Shown: piece by piece, positions 7,985 to 15,968 of the stretch | Position numbering within the stretch: position 1 is the first letter of the stretch | Layout of the letters: every line of letters begins with the position of its first letter | Virus record (IMG/VR): IMGVR_UViG_3300038415_000126 | Span: 34,514 to 98,513 of that record | DNA from: a virus | Length of the DNA stretch: 64,000 nucleotides | Strand: one strand, 5' to 3' | Translations under genes and position numbers: made by a program | Notes under the pieces: model-generated | The model's database searches: none | What the model saw: only the letters and a program-made list of their open reading frames with translations | What the model was told of the DNA's origin: nothing

Positions 7985-8230
7985 TTAGAAGTTCTTCACA
8001 TTGGTGACTGTCTCTTGGGCCTTGCAAGCAGAGCATCCAACGGAAACAATATCACCACACCCAGTAGGAGTGAACTTCACGTAGAAGTTGGTATCGAAGA
8101 GCATTCCAACCACATTCGATGGCTTGCAAGCCTTCCGGTGCTCATCAATCCAATCCTTGATCTTCTCAGCTTCCTCTGGGGTCGCCTCGAACTTGAAGGC
8201 ATGGTTCTCGAACCAACGCTTGTCCATCAT
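7985..8230 (-). CDS. Small Cys-containing protein, unknown
   Basis: 81 residues from ATG 8230, overlapping the upstream TGA by one base. The C-terminus has CGDIVSVGCSACKA, a possible metal site. Confidence 0.6.
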   Translation of the reverse strand: MMDKRWFENHAFKFEATPEEAEKIKDWIDEHRKACKPSNVVGMLFDTNFYVKFTPTGCGDIVSVGCSACKAQETVTNVKNF

Positions 8231-8487
8231 CACCACCGAACCGTGCAGGCCTTCATGACAAGCCCGCAACATACGACACCGGGGACCCGCTTCAAACCAA
8301 TTGGATTGGTCGCCTCGAACTCAGTGGCCGACCAATCACCCATGCACGCAAAGAAGCCATGCCCGCGGGTCTGCACCTCTGTGAAACCACTGTACCTGAG
8401 GGCTCTCTGAGTATCAGCCTCGTTCGTCCAGGGGAGACACCAGGCAATCATAAAGAGTAGAGAAATCACGTTGATGATGAGTTTCAT
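8230..8487 (-). CDS. Exported small protein (signal peptide)
   Basis: 85 residues; MKLIINVISLLFMIAWCLPW is a signal peptide or membrane anchor. The rest has three Cys. It starts 10 nt after GGTGTA and is coupled (TGATG) to the next gene. Function unknown. Confidence 0.65.
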   Translation of the reverse strand: MKLIINVISLLFMIAWCLPWTNEADTQRALRYSGFTEVQTRGHGFFACMGDWSATEFEATNPIGLKRVPGVVCCGLVMKACTVRW

Positions 8488-8497
8488 GCCAACTTGT

Positions 8498-8503
8498 TAC
8501 ACC
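8498..8503 (-). promoter_or_regulatory. Class B element GGTGTA
   Basis: 10 nt before ATG 8487, back-to-back with the rightward class A promoter whose -35 starts at 8510. Confidence 0.5.
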
Positions 8504-8509
8504 AAGAGG

Positions 8510-8539
8510 TTGAGTTTTGACCCCTCTCGCGCGTAATAT
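8510..8539 (+). promoter_or_regulatory. Class A promoter
   Basis: TTGAGT (8510-8515), 18-nt spacer ending CGCGCG, TAATAT (8534-8539), then 5 nt to ATG 8545: predicted leaderless. Confidence 0.75.
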
Positions 8540-8544
8540 TAGTC

Positions 8545-8847
8545 ATGAACACTGAACGACGCTCCCTCTTTGCTTGCGGGGTTGAACTGGTACTCGAAAA
8601 CGGCAAGGTCACTATCCCCGGCAAGAGCAACGACGGCCCTCCCCGCCAAGAGTACGCCGACAAGCTCGCCACTATGACCGAAGACGAGTTCTTCGAGGCC
8701 TGCAAGAAGTACATCTGGCTCTCGGCCTATGCCAGCAACAACCCAAGGTCTGACTATCACTGGCAGAATGATGCTTGTACCCTTGAGGGCTGGCGCCGGA
8801 ACCGTGATGACATCTACCAGAAGGCCTGGAACGAGGTTGCAAGGTAA
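8545..8847 (+). CDS. Unknown protein, 100 aa
   Basis: Starts at the ATG that the class A promoter places at or next to the transcription start. Charged N-terminal beta part (VELVLENGKVTIPGK) and helical C-terminus. No family recognised. Confidence 0.7.
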   Translation: MNTERRSLFACGVELVLENGKVTIPGKSNDGPPRQEYADKLATMTEDEFFEACKKYIWLSAYASNNPRSDYHWQNDACTLEGWRRNRDDIYQKAWNEVAR

Positions 8848-8866
8848 TCCCTGGTTGGATCACCAT

Positions 8867-9382
8867 TTAGATCACCCAAGCCCGATTGTACCGCGATACT
8901 CGACGAACCTGTGGCTCATCAGGGAGCCTAACCTCGACCTGAAGAGGGACAGCAAACTGTGGGGTCAACCACAAGTGACTCGCGAGGCTTGCAGGGAGCT
9001 CCTTCATCCCCTGAATAGGGGTTAGCTCGTTGGTCAGACTCGCATATGCGAGGCCCAAATACACAACAGCATAGCCCCTATCCTCACGATGAATCCAGTA
9101 GGCCCCGTAGAAGTTCCCGTCTCTGAACCCGTACTCATTATCAGAGGCCGCATAGTCAACCATGTCCTGAGCACCCCTTGTGAGTTGTTCAAACAGAGGG
9201 TCAGCCCACTCACTGATGAGGGTGACAATCGCTATGTCATGCGTTAGGAACCATGCCTCAACGCCTGCATTCCGGTTGTCATAGTCCTTGTAGTTCAGGC
9301 AGACAATCGGAGTCGAAGTGGTGTGGAACCCAGCCGGTGCATCTGTTGGGACTTCGAACCAGCGAATCGCCTTTGAGATCAT
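8867..9382 (-). CDS. 171-aa protein with C-terminal SRYNRAWVI tag
   Basis: Begins MISKAIRWFEVP; ends RVSRYNRAWVI. Middle is rich in Tyr/Trp/Ala, unrecognised. Overlaps the kinase gene end by 4 nt, so it closes the 11.98-8.87 kb leftward operon. The IRWFEV start vaguely recalls LKWYET in the tagged protein at 4292-4900. Confidence 0.7.
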   Translation of the reverse strand: MISKAIRWFEVPTDAPAGFHTTSTPIVCLNYKDYDNRNAGVEAWFLTHDIAIVTLISEWADPLFEQLTRGAQDMVDYAASDNEYGFRDGNFYGAYWIHREDRGYAVVYLGLAYASLTNELTPIQGMKELPASLASHLWLTPQFAVPLQVEVRLPDEPQVRRVSRYNRAWVI

Positions 9383-9843
9383 ACCAAGACACTAGCCTTG
9401 AGGAAGGTCTTCTCCGGACCCCACACGACCTCGTACAGCTCGTCAAAGCCTTCCGCCAGGGTTGGGGCAACGAACAACTTTGCCTTCGCTAGAATGCCCA
9501 CACGAGGTATCAAAGCCTTCCCGACCCTCCGTGAGTTGCGATCTAGTGACTGCTGGGTAGAGCACCTAAAGTGATACCCCACAACCCAGGCAGAGTACTC
9601 CCGGCCGATTTGTATCAGCTCAGACCGCTCTTCCAACGTCACATTCGTGTTGTCCACAACCACTGAGCGCCCAGCACTCAGATCTTCTCGGATGAGTTGC
9701 GCCTGCCGAGCCGACTTGGACACCCCGCTCTTCCGGTCTCGACCCATCATGTCCTTGCTCACGACACTATGCTTCGGGTACTCCGCCATCCGGAATGTAC
9801 TCTTCCCCGATGCTTGTAGGCCCACAAGTATGACTAGGTCCAT
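9379..9843 (-). CDS. P-loop kinase, polynucleotide-kinase-like
   Basis: 154 residues from ATG 9843 (a GTG at 9852 overlaps the upstream stop). Walker A GLQASGKST lies at residues 7-15, SKDMMGRDR near 30, and VVDNTN near 65 followed by ER, the pattern of AAA_33/T4 Pnk-type 5'-OH polynucleotide kinases. Only the kinase domain is present, with no phosphatase. It is coupled to the Thg1-like gene, which suggests RNA 5'-end processing or tRNA repair. The fold is well supported; RNA rather than another substrate is inference. Confidence 0.8.
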   Translation of the reverse strand: MDLVILVGLQASGKSTFRMAEYPKHSVVSKDMMGRDRKSGVSKSARQAQLIREDLSAGRSVVVDNTNVTLEERSELIQIGREYSAWVVGYHFRCSTQQSLDRNSRRVGKALIPRVGILAKAKLFVAPTLAEGFDELYEVVWGPEKTFLKASVLV

Positions 9844-9848
9844 TGAAT

Positions 9849-10619
9849 TCACTCATCCGATCTAAGCACACCCAGACCGAGACACAACTTAGTCACGAGA
9901 CTAGCATATTCTGGCCCACGAGGGAGGTCTCGGTTTACATAGACCCTTCTCCTCAAAGCCATACTCGTCTCGTTCTTCTTGGGGTTGAACCCGTTCTTCT
10001 CGAAGTTCTCCCAGTAAATCCCGCAACCCCGCTTTTGCCATGCAGGAACGTTATTGAAGTTGATCCCGTGCTTGTGCAAGAGCTCGTTCTTCTCACTGAA
10101 GGTCTTGCCCTCAAGAGCTTTCGTCGCTTCCAAGGCGCTCTTGCCCTTGCCTCGAAGCGTCCAGTAGCACCACCCATTGAGGCAGCACCGGGAAGCATCC
10201 GACTGCCTCCATCTGAAGTAGTCGACCACGTCATCATTCGAAACCCCAACCCACACGCGACTATCAAAGTGAGCCGGATAACTCAGTTTGACTGAGAAAA
10301 TAGAACTTGCCACGCCCGCGGACACCGAAACCAGCTTCTCGATCTCTCGACCGAATAAGTCGGTATCACGGGGTAAGAGAACGCTGATCTCATCCGACTC
10401 CGTGAAGGCGTAGAGCCCACCCAGCTCGACTAGTAGGGCAAGAGCCGTCGCCACCATGTAGTCGTGGAACTTGTGGTCAAAGGGGTGCTCAAACACCTTG
10501 GTCAATCGAGTGAAGCTCCGTCCATCAACGCGAATAACCATCCAAGCACCGGGAAGGGCCGCCATCGAGTGGTAACACTCAAGTCGTCGCATCCTGTCTT
10601 CAAGGCTATCGGACTTCAT
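9849..10619 (-). CDS. thg1: tRNAHis guanylyltransferase-like protein (Thg1/TLP)
   Basis: 256 residues. IRVDGRSFTRLTK (about 29-41), the metal-binding start of the Thg1 palm, is followed by FEHPFDHKFHDYM and by YAFTESDEISVLL (about 70-82), which supplies the second acidic pair. Thg1 adds G to the 5' end of tRNAHis; bacterial and phage-type Thg1-like proteins do template-dependent 3'-5' repair of 5'-truncated tRNAs. The neighbouring kinase strengthens a repair role. The family call is firm; which reaction it performs is not. Confidence 0.88.
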   Translation of the reverse strand: MKSDSLEDRMRRLECYHSMAALPGAWMVIRVDGRSFTRLTKVFEHPFDHKFHDYMVATALALLVELGGLYAFTESDEISVLLPRDTDLFGREIEKLVSVSAGVASSIFSVKLSYPAHFDSRVWVGVSNDDVVDYFRWRQSDASRCCLNGWCYWTLRGKGKSALEATKALEGKTFSEKNELLHKHGINFNNVPAWQKRGCGIYWENFEKNGFNPKKNETSMALRRRVYVNRDLPRGPEYASLVTKLCLGLGVLRSDE

Positions 10620-11056
10620 GCTGTCGCAGCTTTCTTCAATCGGTTCAGAGCCTGAACTTCATTCCTATCATAAAGGGCTGTTCTCCGGATACCAATCAAC
10701 TCACGCTCCGGGGTCACCAAGACGAGGTTCAGGCAGGTCATGTGGTAGTAGATCGCAATGATCCCATGAGGGACCTTCTGCAGAGCTTCCAAGACCGTGT
10801 TGTTTGGGTCAGTGGGCCAGTTCTCATGGGTCCAAACTTCATCGGTCAGCTGCTCGTGATCCATGGTGGGGAACTCATCCGTTTCGAGTATCTCACCTGT
10901 AGGTGAGCGGAAGCGACGAGTTGGGAAGAGCCCCTGCTTGATAGCTTCTTCCTGCGGAACCTCCTTCAGTCGATGCCCTAGAAGCCTCTCATGGTCGCGC
11001 TCCGCGAGGTAGGGAACACCAATGCGCTTTGCTAAGTCTGCAACGAACTTGGACAT
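10616..11056 (-). CDS. Unknown protein, 146 aa
   Basis: Overlaps the Thg1-like gene by 4 nt (ATGA), so likely co-translated. Contains GLFPTRRFRSPTGEILETDE and a C-terminal basic helix. No family recognised; its position makes it a candidate partner of the repair pair. Confidence 0.65.
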   Translation of the reverse strand: MSKFVADLAKRIGVPYLAERDHERLLGHRLKEVPQEEAIKQGLFPTRRFRSPTGEILETDEFPTMDHEQLTDEVWTHENWPTDPNNTVLEALQKVPHGIIAIYYHMTCLNLVLVTPERELIGIRRTALYDRNEVQALNRLKKAATA

Positions 11057-11064
11057 GAGTTATC

Positions 11065-11316
11065 TCAACTTTGGAGAACCTCAGTCGGCTCTACCCTCAA
11101 GGAGACCAACTGGGGAGCACCATCTTCCAGGTGGCGTGTGAACTCATACTCCCGAGACGACCTAGGGTTCCTGAAATCAGCGGTATGCATAAATCCAGTG
11201 ACCTCTAAACCTAACTTAGTACCACCAGCGATGGCGGCATCGTCCGCTGTTTGCGCTTCAACTACTAGTGTCTGACAATCGCTACGCCCTTTAGGCCCCG
11301 TAACCAAGAACATCAT
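11065..11316 (-). CDS. Small protein, paralog of the 12.0-kb gene
   Basis: 83 residues beginning MMFLVTGPKG; it aligns with the protein at 12031-12264 (MIFVVTGPTN, then VEAxTxxxAAxxxGxxLGxEVxG and DDFR/ADFR). Function unknown. Confidence 0.65.
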   Translation of the reverse strand: MMFLVTGPKGRSDCQTLVVEAQTADDAAIAGGTKLGLEVTGFMHTADFRNPRSSREYEFTRHLEDGAPQLVSLRVEPTEVLQS

Positions 11317-11522
11317 GACTTCTTCTCCTCAACGGGCCAGATAATGTACGGACCTTGACCCGAGGTCTGAATTACGAACCATCCTGTCTCCGGATGATGA
11401 ACTATCGCTGTTGGAACCCCATCACCAGACTCACTCTCAAAGAGTTGAACAGCTTCTGGTGGCGCCCCGGCATAGTCAGTTACAATGAAGGTCTCAAGCT
11501 CCCCAGCACTTGGTCGCCTCAC
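11313..11522 (-). CDS. Small protein, unknown
   Basis: 69 residues, 4-nt overlaps at both ends (ATGA). Beta-rich with GWFVIQTSGQGPYIIWPVE. Confidence 0.6.
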   Translation of the reverse strand: MRRPSAGELETFIVTDYAGAPPEAVQLFESESGDGVPTAIVHHPETGWFVIQTSGQGPYIIWPVEEKKS

Positions 11523-11731
11523 GACTTCTGGTCATCGCCCACCGTGATCAGGTGAGTGACCTTCCCCGAGGAGTCATAGGGCCCGTCCGCAATCCGGACT
11601 GCTTCAGCCTTGCACTCATGATCATGAGACAAAGCCCGCGCCCAGCCCTCGGCCCCAGCATCATTGCCACGATACGTGTGAACCTCTTGTTTACCTGTAT
11701 ACTTGTCCCTGTATCGAATCTCGTAGCTCAT
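11519..11731 (-). CDS. Small protein, unknown
   Basis: 70 residues in the coupled operon (4-nt overlaps). Begins MSYEIRYRDKYTGKQEVHTY; a two-strand plus helix small fold is likely. Confidence 0.6.
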   Translation of the reverse strand: MSYEIRYRDKYTGKQEVHTYRGNDAGAEGWARALSHDHECKAEAVRIADGPYDSSGKVTHLITVGDDQKS

Positions 11732-11982
11732 GACTTCTTCTCCAACTTCTTGATCTTCTTCACTACCCGGTCATACCGCCTCTGAAGCTCCAACATGTCG
11801 TCCCAGGCCGCTTGATTTGCTGCCTCGCTCCCGAGGTCGTCCGTTGACTGAAGGGCCGCTACCCCATCGTGAAGCTGATCCCGTAACGTCTGAAGCTCAC
11901 CCAAGTCAGTGGGGAGATCCGTCCCCAGCTCAAGTGCTTCTTGCCCATCCTTCAACCGCCGCTTGTCTACTGCTGATGGCAT
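11728..11982 (-). CDS. Coiled-coil protein, unknown
   Basis: 84 residues, two predicted helical coiled segments ending in a Lys-rich tail. First gene of the 11.98-8.87 kb operon; upstream on the minus strand TTGACA occurs but with no good -10. Confidence 0.6.
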   Translation of the reverse strand: MPSAVDKRRLKDGQEALELGTDLPTDLGELQTLRDQLHDGVAALQSTDDLGSEAANQAAWDDMLELQRRYDRVVKKIKKLEKKS

Positions 11983-12030
11983 ACTTCATTTGTGTCCGGT
12001 ATGGCTACCAAATTCCCATTATTGTCAACC

Positions 12031-12264
12031 TTAATCAACCTTGCCGGCGTGATCTTGTAGTACTCGTAGCATTGGGTAACGTCTGTCGAGCGGATGTATT
12101 GGTAATCCCTCGTGGTCTCTGAAGTCATCTATCTGGGCGTGACCCCCTACCTCAACCCCGAGTGCAACTCCCGCACCAAGAGCGGCAGCATCACTGGTCG
12201 GCGCTTCGACGAGTATCGTCCGTTGTTCCTTCGAGTTAGTGGGCCCGGTCACTACGAATATCAT
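12031..12264 (-). CDS. Small protein, paralog of the 11.1-kb gene
   Basis: 77 residues from ATG 12264 (MIFVVTGPTN), chosen by alignment with the 11065 paralog and by a promoter ending 7 nt upstream. Carries the VEAPTSDAAALGAG segment. Function unknown. Confidence 0.6.
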   Translation of the reverse strand: MIFVVTGPTNSKEQRTILVEAPTSDAAALGAGVALGVEVGGHAQIDDFRDHEGLPIHPLDRRYPMLRVLQDHAGKVD

Positions 12265-12271
12265 GGCGACA

Positions 12272-12301
12272 GCCATACCAGAAAGAGTTGCAATAAGTCA
12301 A
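12272..12301 (-). promoter_or_regulatory. Promoter TTGACT-18-TATGGC
   Basis: TTGACT (12301-12296), 18 nt, TATGGC (12277-12272), 7 nt to ATG 12264. Abuts the divergent rightward promoter. Confidence 0.4.
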
Positions 12302-12303
12302 GC

Positions 12304-12333
12304 TGGACAAGGGCCCGAATTGCGTGCTACTCT
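12304..12333 (+). promoter_or_regulatory. Promoter TGGACA-18-TACTCT
   Basis: TGGACA (12304-12309), 18 nt, TACTCT (12328-12333), 7 nt to ATG 12341. Confidence 0.4.
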
Positions 12334-12340
12334 GATACTC

Positions 12341-12652
12341 ATGCCCAATGTAACACTAGAATTGACCGAAAGTGAGGCTCGAATCGTCGTGAGGGCCCTG
12401 GATATTGCGGTATCTTACATCAACAGTGGAGAGCCGTTCGATGGCATACTTGAGGAGTTTGATCTCACGCCTGAGGAGACCGAAGCCTTTCGAACCAAGA
12501 TGCAAGCCCGAAAGGACGCCTTCGATCGACGACTCAGTGCTATGCCAGGTTATGGTGAGGTTACCAATGAGCCCATCGATTGGCCCCCAACCGACGAGGC
12601 CATCATCGAGTTCGTGTCCGGAGTCATTGAACAGCAACTACCCCAAGGTTGA
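12341..12652 (+). CDS. Acidic protein, paralog of the 2.2-kb gene
   Basis: 103 residues from ATG 12341 (MPNVTLELTESEA). The ALDIAVSYI...FDLTPEETEAF region aligns with the protein at 2174-2434. Function unknown; both genes are isolated rightward units with their own promoters inside leftward DNA. Confidence 0.65.
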   Translation: MPNVTLELTESEARIVVRALDIAVSYINSGEPFDGILEEFDLTPEETEAFRTKMQARKDAFDRRLSAMPGYGEVTNEPIDWPPTDEAIIEFVSGVIEQQLPQG

Positions 12653-12821
12653 GTATGCGCGAGGTCAAGGTCTAGTCGGAGGCGAACCTTGACCCCATTA
12701 TCGGGCCAGAGCTCTTCCGGTGTTCCTACTGGGTTGTTCGGTCTTGGAATCTCCAAAGCTCGGGTCCGAACCGCTCACCCAGTTACACCAGAGATAATCC
12801 ACAAACCCATGAAAGGGCCAC

Positions 12822-13238
12822 ATGCCCCTGAATCAAGAATCCCTGACCATTGAAGAGATCAACCTGATGCCCATGGAAGCTCTGACACTCAGAGACTTGG
12901 TGAGCATGCAATCCACCAGACTCCCTTACTCGAACTACACATACCTGCAAGCCTCGTCAGGGTTCCCCAAAGAGGAACGTGAACGTGTCTTGACCAAGTT
13001 CGGTAACGAGAACGATGCCCGGTGGTACTGGATCTGGATCCGTCGAGGTCTCGACCCAGATAAAGCCATGCGCAAAGTATGCGCGGACGACATCAATAAC
13101 AAGCAACAGATTCTACGGACCAAGATCCTCATGAAGCGGAACAAGCGCAAGCAACCTAAATTCAAGCCCATCGAGGTATTGCCGGCCCACCCATCCTGTC
13201 ACCAAAGACATCCAATCCACTCCTGTGGCCAAGAATAG
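12822..13238 (+). CDS. Unknown basic protein, 138 aa
   Basis: GAAAGGG lies 5 nt before ATG 12822. The C-terminal part (KRNKRKQPKFKP) is highly basic, suggesting nucleic-acid binding. First of three rightward genes to 14249. Confidence 0.55.
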   Translation: MPLNQESLTIEEINLMPMEALTLRDLVSMQSTRLPYSNYTYLQASSGFPKEERERVLTKFGNENDARWYWIWIRRGLDPDKAMRKVCADDINNKQQILRTKILMKRNKRKQPKFKPIEVLPAHPSCHQRHPIHSCGQE

Positions 13239-13244
13239 GTCCCC

Positions 13245-13529
13245 ATGCCCCCTAAGACCAAACCACCCTGCGAGAGACGGAACCGCACTGTAGCCATCCT
13301 CTTGACCGAGGGAGAGATGAACGATCTCGACCAGTTGGTCGCTGAACAGAATAGGGCCATCAGATCCCTCGGCATATCCAACGTCATCACCAGGGCGAAC
13401 TTCATTCGAAACCTGGTCCACAAGGAGATAGCCACGCTCCACGAACGTCCTCTACCAGAGCCAGAACCTGATCCGGCGCCCTCGGCCCCGAAACTGAGAA
13501 AAGAAGAAGTGATTCAGTTCGAGACCTAG
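13245..13529 (+). CDS. Ribbon-helix-helix-like regulator
   Basis: 94 residues: a beta strand (RTVAILLTEGEM), helix, and TRANFIRNLVHKEI helix fit an RHH DNA-binding fold at residues about 14-64. The Pro-rich tail PEPEPDPAPSAP is disordered. Likely dimeric repressor; target not identified. Confidence 0.55.
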   Translation: MPPKTKPPCERRNRTVAILLTEGEMNDLDQLVAEQNRAIRSLGISNVITRANFIRNLVHKEIATLHERPLPEPEPDPAPSAPKLRKEEVIQFET

Positions 13530-13562
13530 GCCACATACTTCATCTATGCTGTCCTAACTACT

Positions 13563-14249
13563 ATGAGCACTGATCCGATCATCAAGGAGCTGGTCGAACG
13601 CGCCGAGCACATGCCCTCCCAAGGGGAGAACTGGCCAGCCTTCATTGATGCCCTCCGAGAGTCTGACTACGATGTCACGGGCCCTATCTATCAAGGGGGT
13701 CCTGGAAGCCTCACCAGAAGCATCTCAATCGCCCTCGGCCCTAAAAAGGACGAGAAGGTCAGTCTGACTCGGTTATTCCAAGAGTGGGATGATTACTACA
13801 AGCGCGACCAAGCCAAAAGGGTAAGGCAGCGCTACCTCGACTCGACCGTGGAAGTCATCTACCTCGACAAGAATGGTCGACTCAAGAAGCCTGAGCATAT
13901 CCCCAAAGAGGATGCCCACACTCCGTGGAAGCCCGGTTGCCACATCCAAGAGGAGGGGGCCCATGTCGAAGGCCGAGGATGGGACAACGACCAAGGAGCC
14001 ACCTTCGTCCTGAAGACCACCCCGATTGGGACCGAGACGCCTACGGGAACCATTGTGGGTAAGCGCAAGCTGAGTGGGACCGTCCAGTACCTCATCAAGC
14101 CCCGTAGTGGCCCAGCTGAGAAGAAGTACCTCGCGCGCCTCGAACTCGAATCACTCCAAACTCAGCTCAGAATCAACCTGGACTACATGAGCCCTGAGGA
14201 CATCCAGAAGACCCACGAGAGAATCGAAGTGCTCAAGCACAAGGTGTGA
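13563..14249 (+). CDS. Unknown protein, 228 aa
   Basis: Begins MSTDPIIKELVERAE, weakly like the DPI N-terminal segment of other proteins. Beta-rich middle with GTETPTGTIVGKRKLSGTV and helical end. No family recognised. It ends 6 nt from the convergent leftward gene. Confidence 0.65.
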   Translation: MSTDPIIKELVERAEHMPSQGENWPAFIDALRESDYDVTGPIYQGGPGSLTRSISIALGPKKDEKVSLTRLFQEWDDYYKRDQAKRVRQRYLDSTVEVIYLDKNGRLKKPEHIPKEDAHTPWKPGCHIQEEGAHVEGRGWDNDQGATFVLKTTPIGTETPTGTIVGKRKLSGTVQYLIKPRSGPAEKKYLARLELESLQTQLRINLDYMSPEDIQKTHERIEVLKHKV

Positions 14250-14254
14250 GGTAG

Positions 14255-14539
14255 CTAGTATGAACAGCGAGAGGCCCGCTTCGCTTGCTTCTCGCCTCTT
14301 TCCTTGAGCAGTTTTGCTAGATAGGACGTGCAATCTTTGCCGTAACTCGGTTTGCTCTTGCTCTTTTGGAACCCCTGGACGCTCTGAAACTCCCTCATGA
14401 ACTCATCAGGTTGAGCAATATAGCGACGCATCCACTCATTGAAGGCCCATTGCAGGTCACGAACGGTAAATATTGCGTCGGATACTGGGGTTGTTTTGAT
14501 CCTGGGTACCTTCGGCGCAGCTGTCCTTTTCACGGTCAT
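14255..14539 (-). CDS. Basic protein, unknown
   Basis: 94 residues from ATG 14539. WAFNEWMRRYIAQPDEFMRE helix and a Lys/Arg-rich C-terminus. A GTG at 14548 is possible, but GGTGTA lies 10 nt before the ATG. Confidence 0.6.
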   Translation of the reverse strand: MTVKRTAAPKVPRIKTTPVSDAIFTVRDLQWAFNEWMRRYIAQPDEFMREFQSVQGFQKSKSKPSYGKDCTSYLAKLLKERGEKQAKRASRCSY

Positions 14540-14548
14540 GGCTACCAC

Positions 14549-15082
14549 CTACACCGATGGAGAGGACGTGTCGAGGGGTAATCGATCAGCCTCCGTCAGC
14601 GCCGTCCCCTGAATCACTTCGGATAGATCAAGCCCGTCACTCGCCTTCAAGGCATCCTTGTACAACGTGAACATATCCTGAATTATTGACCTGATCTCGA
14701 AGAAAGGCCCGGAAAACTGCTCTTCTTCAGGCATAACACTGATGAGGTTTTCATGATCAATGATAAGATCCTTGATCCCCTCAAGTACCCCACCCCACGA
14801 CCAATCAAGGCTCTCAGTGTGGGTATCGACTAGCTTCCGATAGTAGTTGTACCGAGCCAAACTCGGCCGAACCATACTCTGAATTAGCTTCTCCCGCCCC
14901 TGCTTAGTGAACAAGTAGTCAGAGTAAATCTTCCTCTTGACTTTATCCCAATGATCAGATGACCCAGGTTGCTTTTGCTTAGCTATAGTCAGCTCGATGT
15001 ACCACCAAATTCTATCCTCATTGGATATATTGCGAGGTTCGACAGGGCTCTCTACGGCTGATAGGGCGCTCTCAGTTGACAT
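14549..15082 (-). CDS. Paralog family member (EWYL family), 177 aa
   Basis: Exactly the length of the interrupted neighbour 15091-15624 and clearly homologous: SDYLFTKQGREKLIQSMVRP aligns with SAYLFNRDGRNKFAQSMIQP. Starts 9 nt after GGTGTA. All-helical, function unknown; adjacent duplication. Confidence 0.7.
   Translation of the reverse strand: MSTESALSAVESPVEPRNISNEDRIWWYIELTIAKQKQPGSSDHWDKVKRKIYSDYLFTKQGREKLIQSMVRPSLARYNYYRKLVDTHTESLDWSWGGVLEGIKDLIIDHENLISVMPEEEQFSGPFFEIRSIIQDMFTLYKDALKASDGLDLSEVIQGTALTEADRLPLDTSSPSV
14550..14555 (-). promoter_or_regulatory. Class B element GGTGTA
   Basis: 10 nt before ATG 14539; its bases overlap the last codons of the preceding gene. Confidence 0.5.
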
Positions 15083-15090
15083 AAAGCAAG

Positions 15091-15624
15091 CTACACCGGA
15101 GGTCCATCTTCGTCACTTGTCTGGGTCACCAGAAGCGGGGTCCCAACCCCAGGGATCTCCTCGTAAGGATCAAGCCCAGAAACCACTTCAATCACTTCCT
15201 CCAACAACGCGATTAGCCGTACCAAACCCGCCCGTACCTCGCATACAGCTGGAATGAACCGCTCACCGTCAGGGTAGATGCTGATGAAGTTCTCGTACTC
15301 GACAATCGCTTCTTGAAGGCCCTTCAACACCCGGTTCCAAGTCCAGTCTATCGGCTGAGCCCGGGTATCTAGGATCTCCCGGTAGTACTTGTACCGTACC
15401 TGTACCGGCTGAATCATCGACTGCGCGAACTTGTTCCGCCCATCTCGATTGAACAAGTACGCTGAGTAGATCTCGCGCTTCTGATCCGCTGTGATGTGCG
15501 ACGGCCCACCCTGCGAGATGACCCAGTTGATATACCACTTGATCCGAGCCCGTATGCCCGAGTCGTTGCAGTCGTCTTCTAGGGCCTCTATCTGCTTAAG
15601 ATATCACTCGACAATGAGAGGCAT
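15091..15624 (-). pseudogene. EWYL-family paralog with in-frame TGA at codon 7
   Basis: From ATG 15624 the frame reads MPLIVE, TGA (15606-15604), then YLKQIE and 170 further open codons. In the intact paralog at 3696-4289 the same place reads EWYL, so TGA replaces a conserved Trp (TGG to TGA). No ATG or GTG follows until far inside, only a TTG at 15456. It is either nonsense-inactivated, read through, or a sequence error. Otherwise conserved to the end, which argues against old decay. Confidence 0.7.
15092..15097 (-). promoter_or_regulatory. Class B element GGTGTA
   Basis: 9 nt before ATG 15082; the upstream gene's TAG stop (15093-15091) is embedded in GGTGTAG. Confidence 0.5.
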
Positions 15625-15632
15625 GGTCAACC

Positions 15633-15968
15633 TTATTCGAGTACAGTGGCGATGTCCCTGAGCAGCTCCTCACCCTTGGCCGTCAGCCACGAGCACCGGA
15701 TAGTCGCCCCATGCTCGATGTAGTCTTGGTTGGTCGCCCACGACAGGAAGAACATCACCGGCAGGTCGTCATGGTTGGTAGTAGCCCACGTGGACTGCCC
15801 AACATGGAGCCGAAACATCTCGACGATGTACCGAAGGATTGCATCCGAGTCCCCGCAGTCACATAGAGGTAAGACACCTTGCTTGAGGTAGGCAGCTCGG
15901 GTCGCCCAAGCTACTCCATTTTCATCGTAGAACCCGTCATCACGGTCATAGACCAGCTTCTCAAGCAT
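15633..15968 (-). CDS. Unknown protein, 111 aa
   Basis: From ATG 15968, overlapping the upstream gene by 8 nt. CDCGD near residue 37 and the IRCSWLTAKGEELL end are the visible features; the end resembles winged-helix type tails, but no family is assigned. Confidence 0.6.
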   Translation of the reverse strand: MLEKLVYDRDDGFYDENGVAWATRAAYLKQGVLPLCDCGDSDAILRYIVEMFRLHVGQSTWATTNHDDLPVMFFLSWATNQDYIEHGATIRCSWLTAKGEELLRDIATVLE

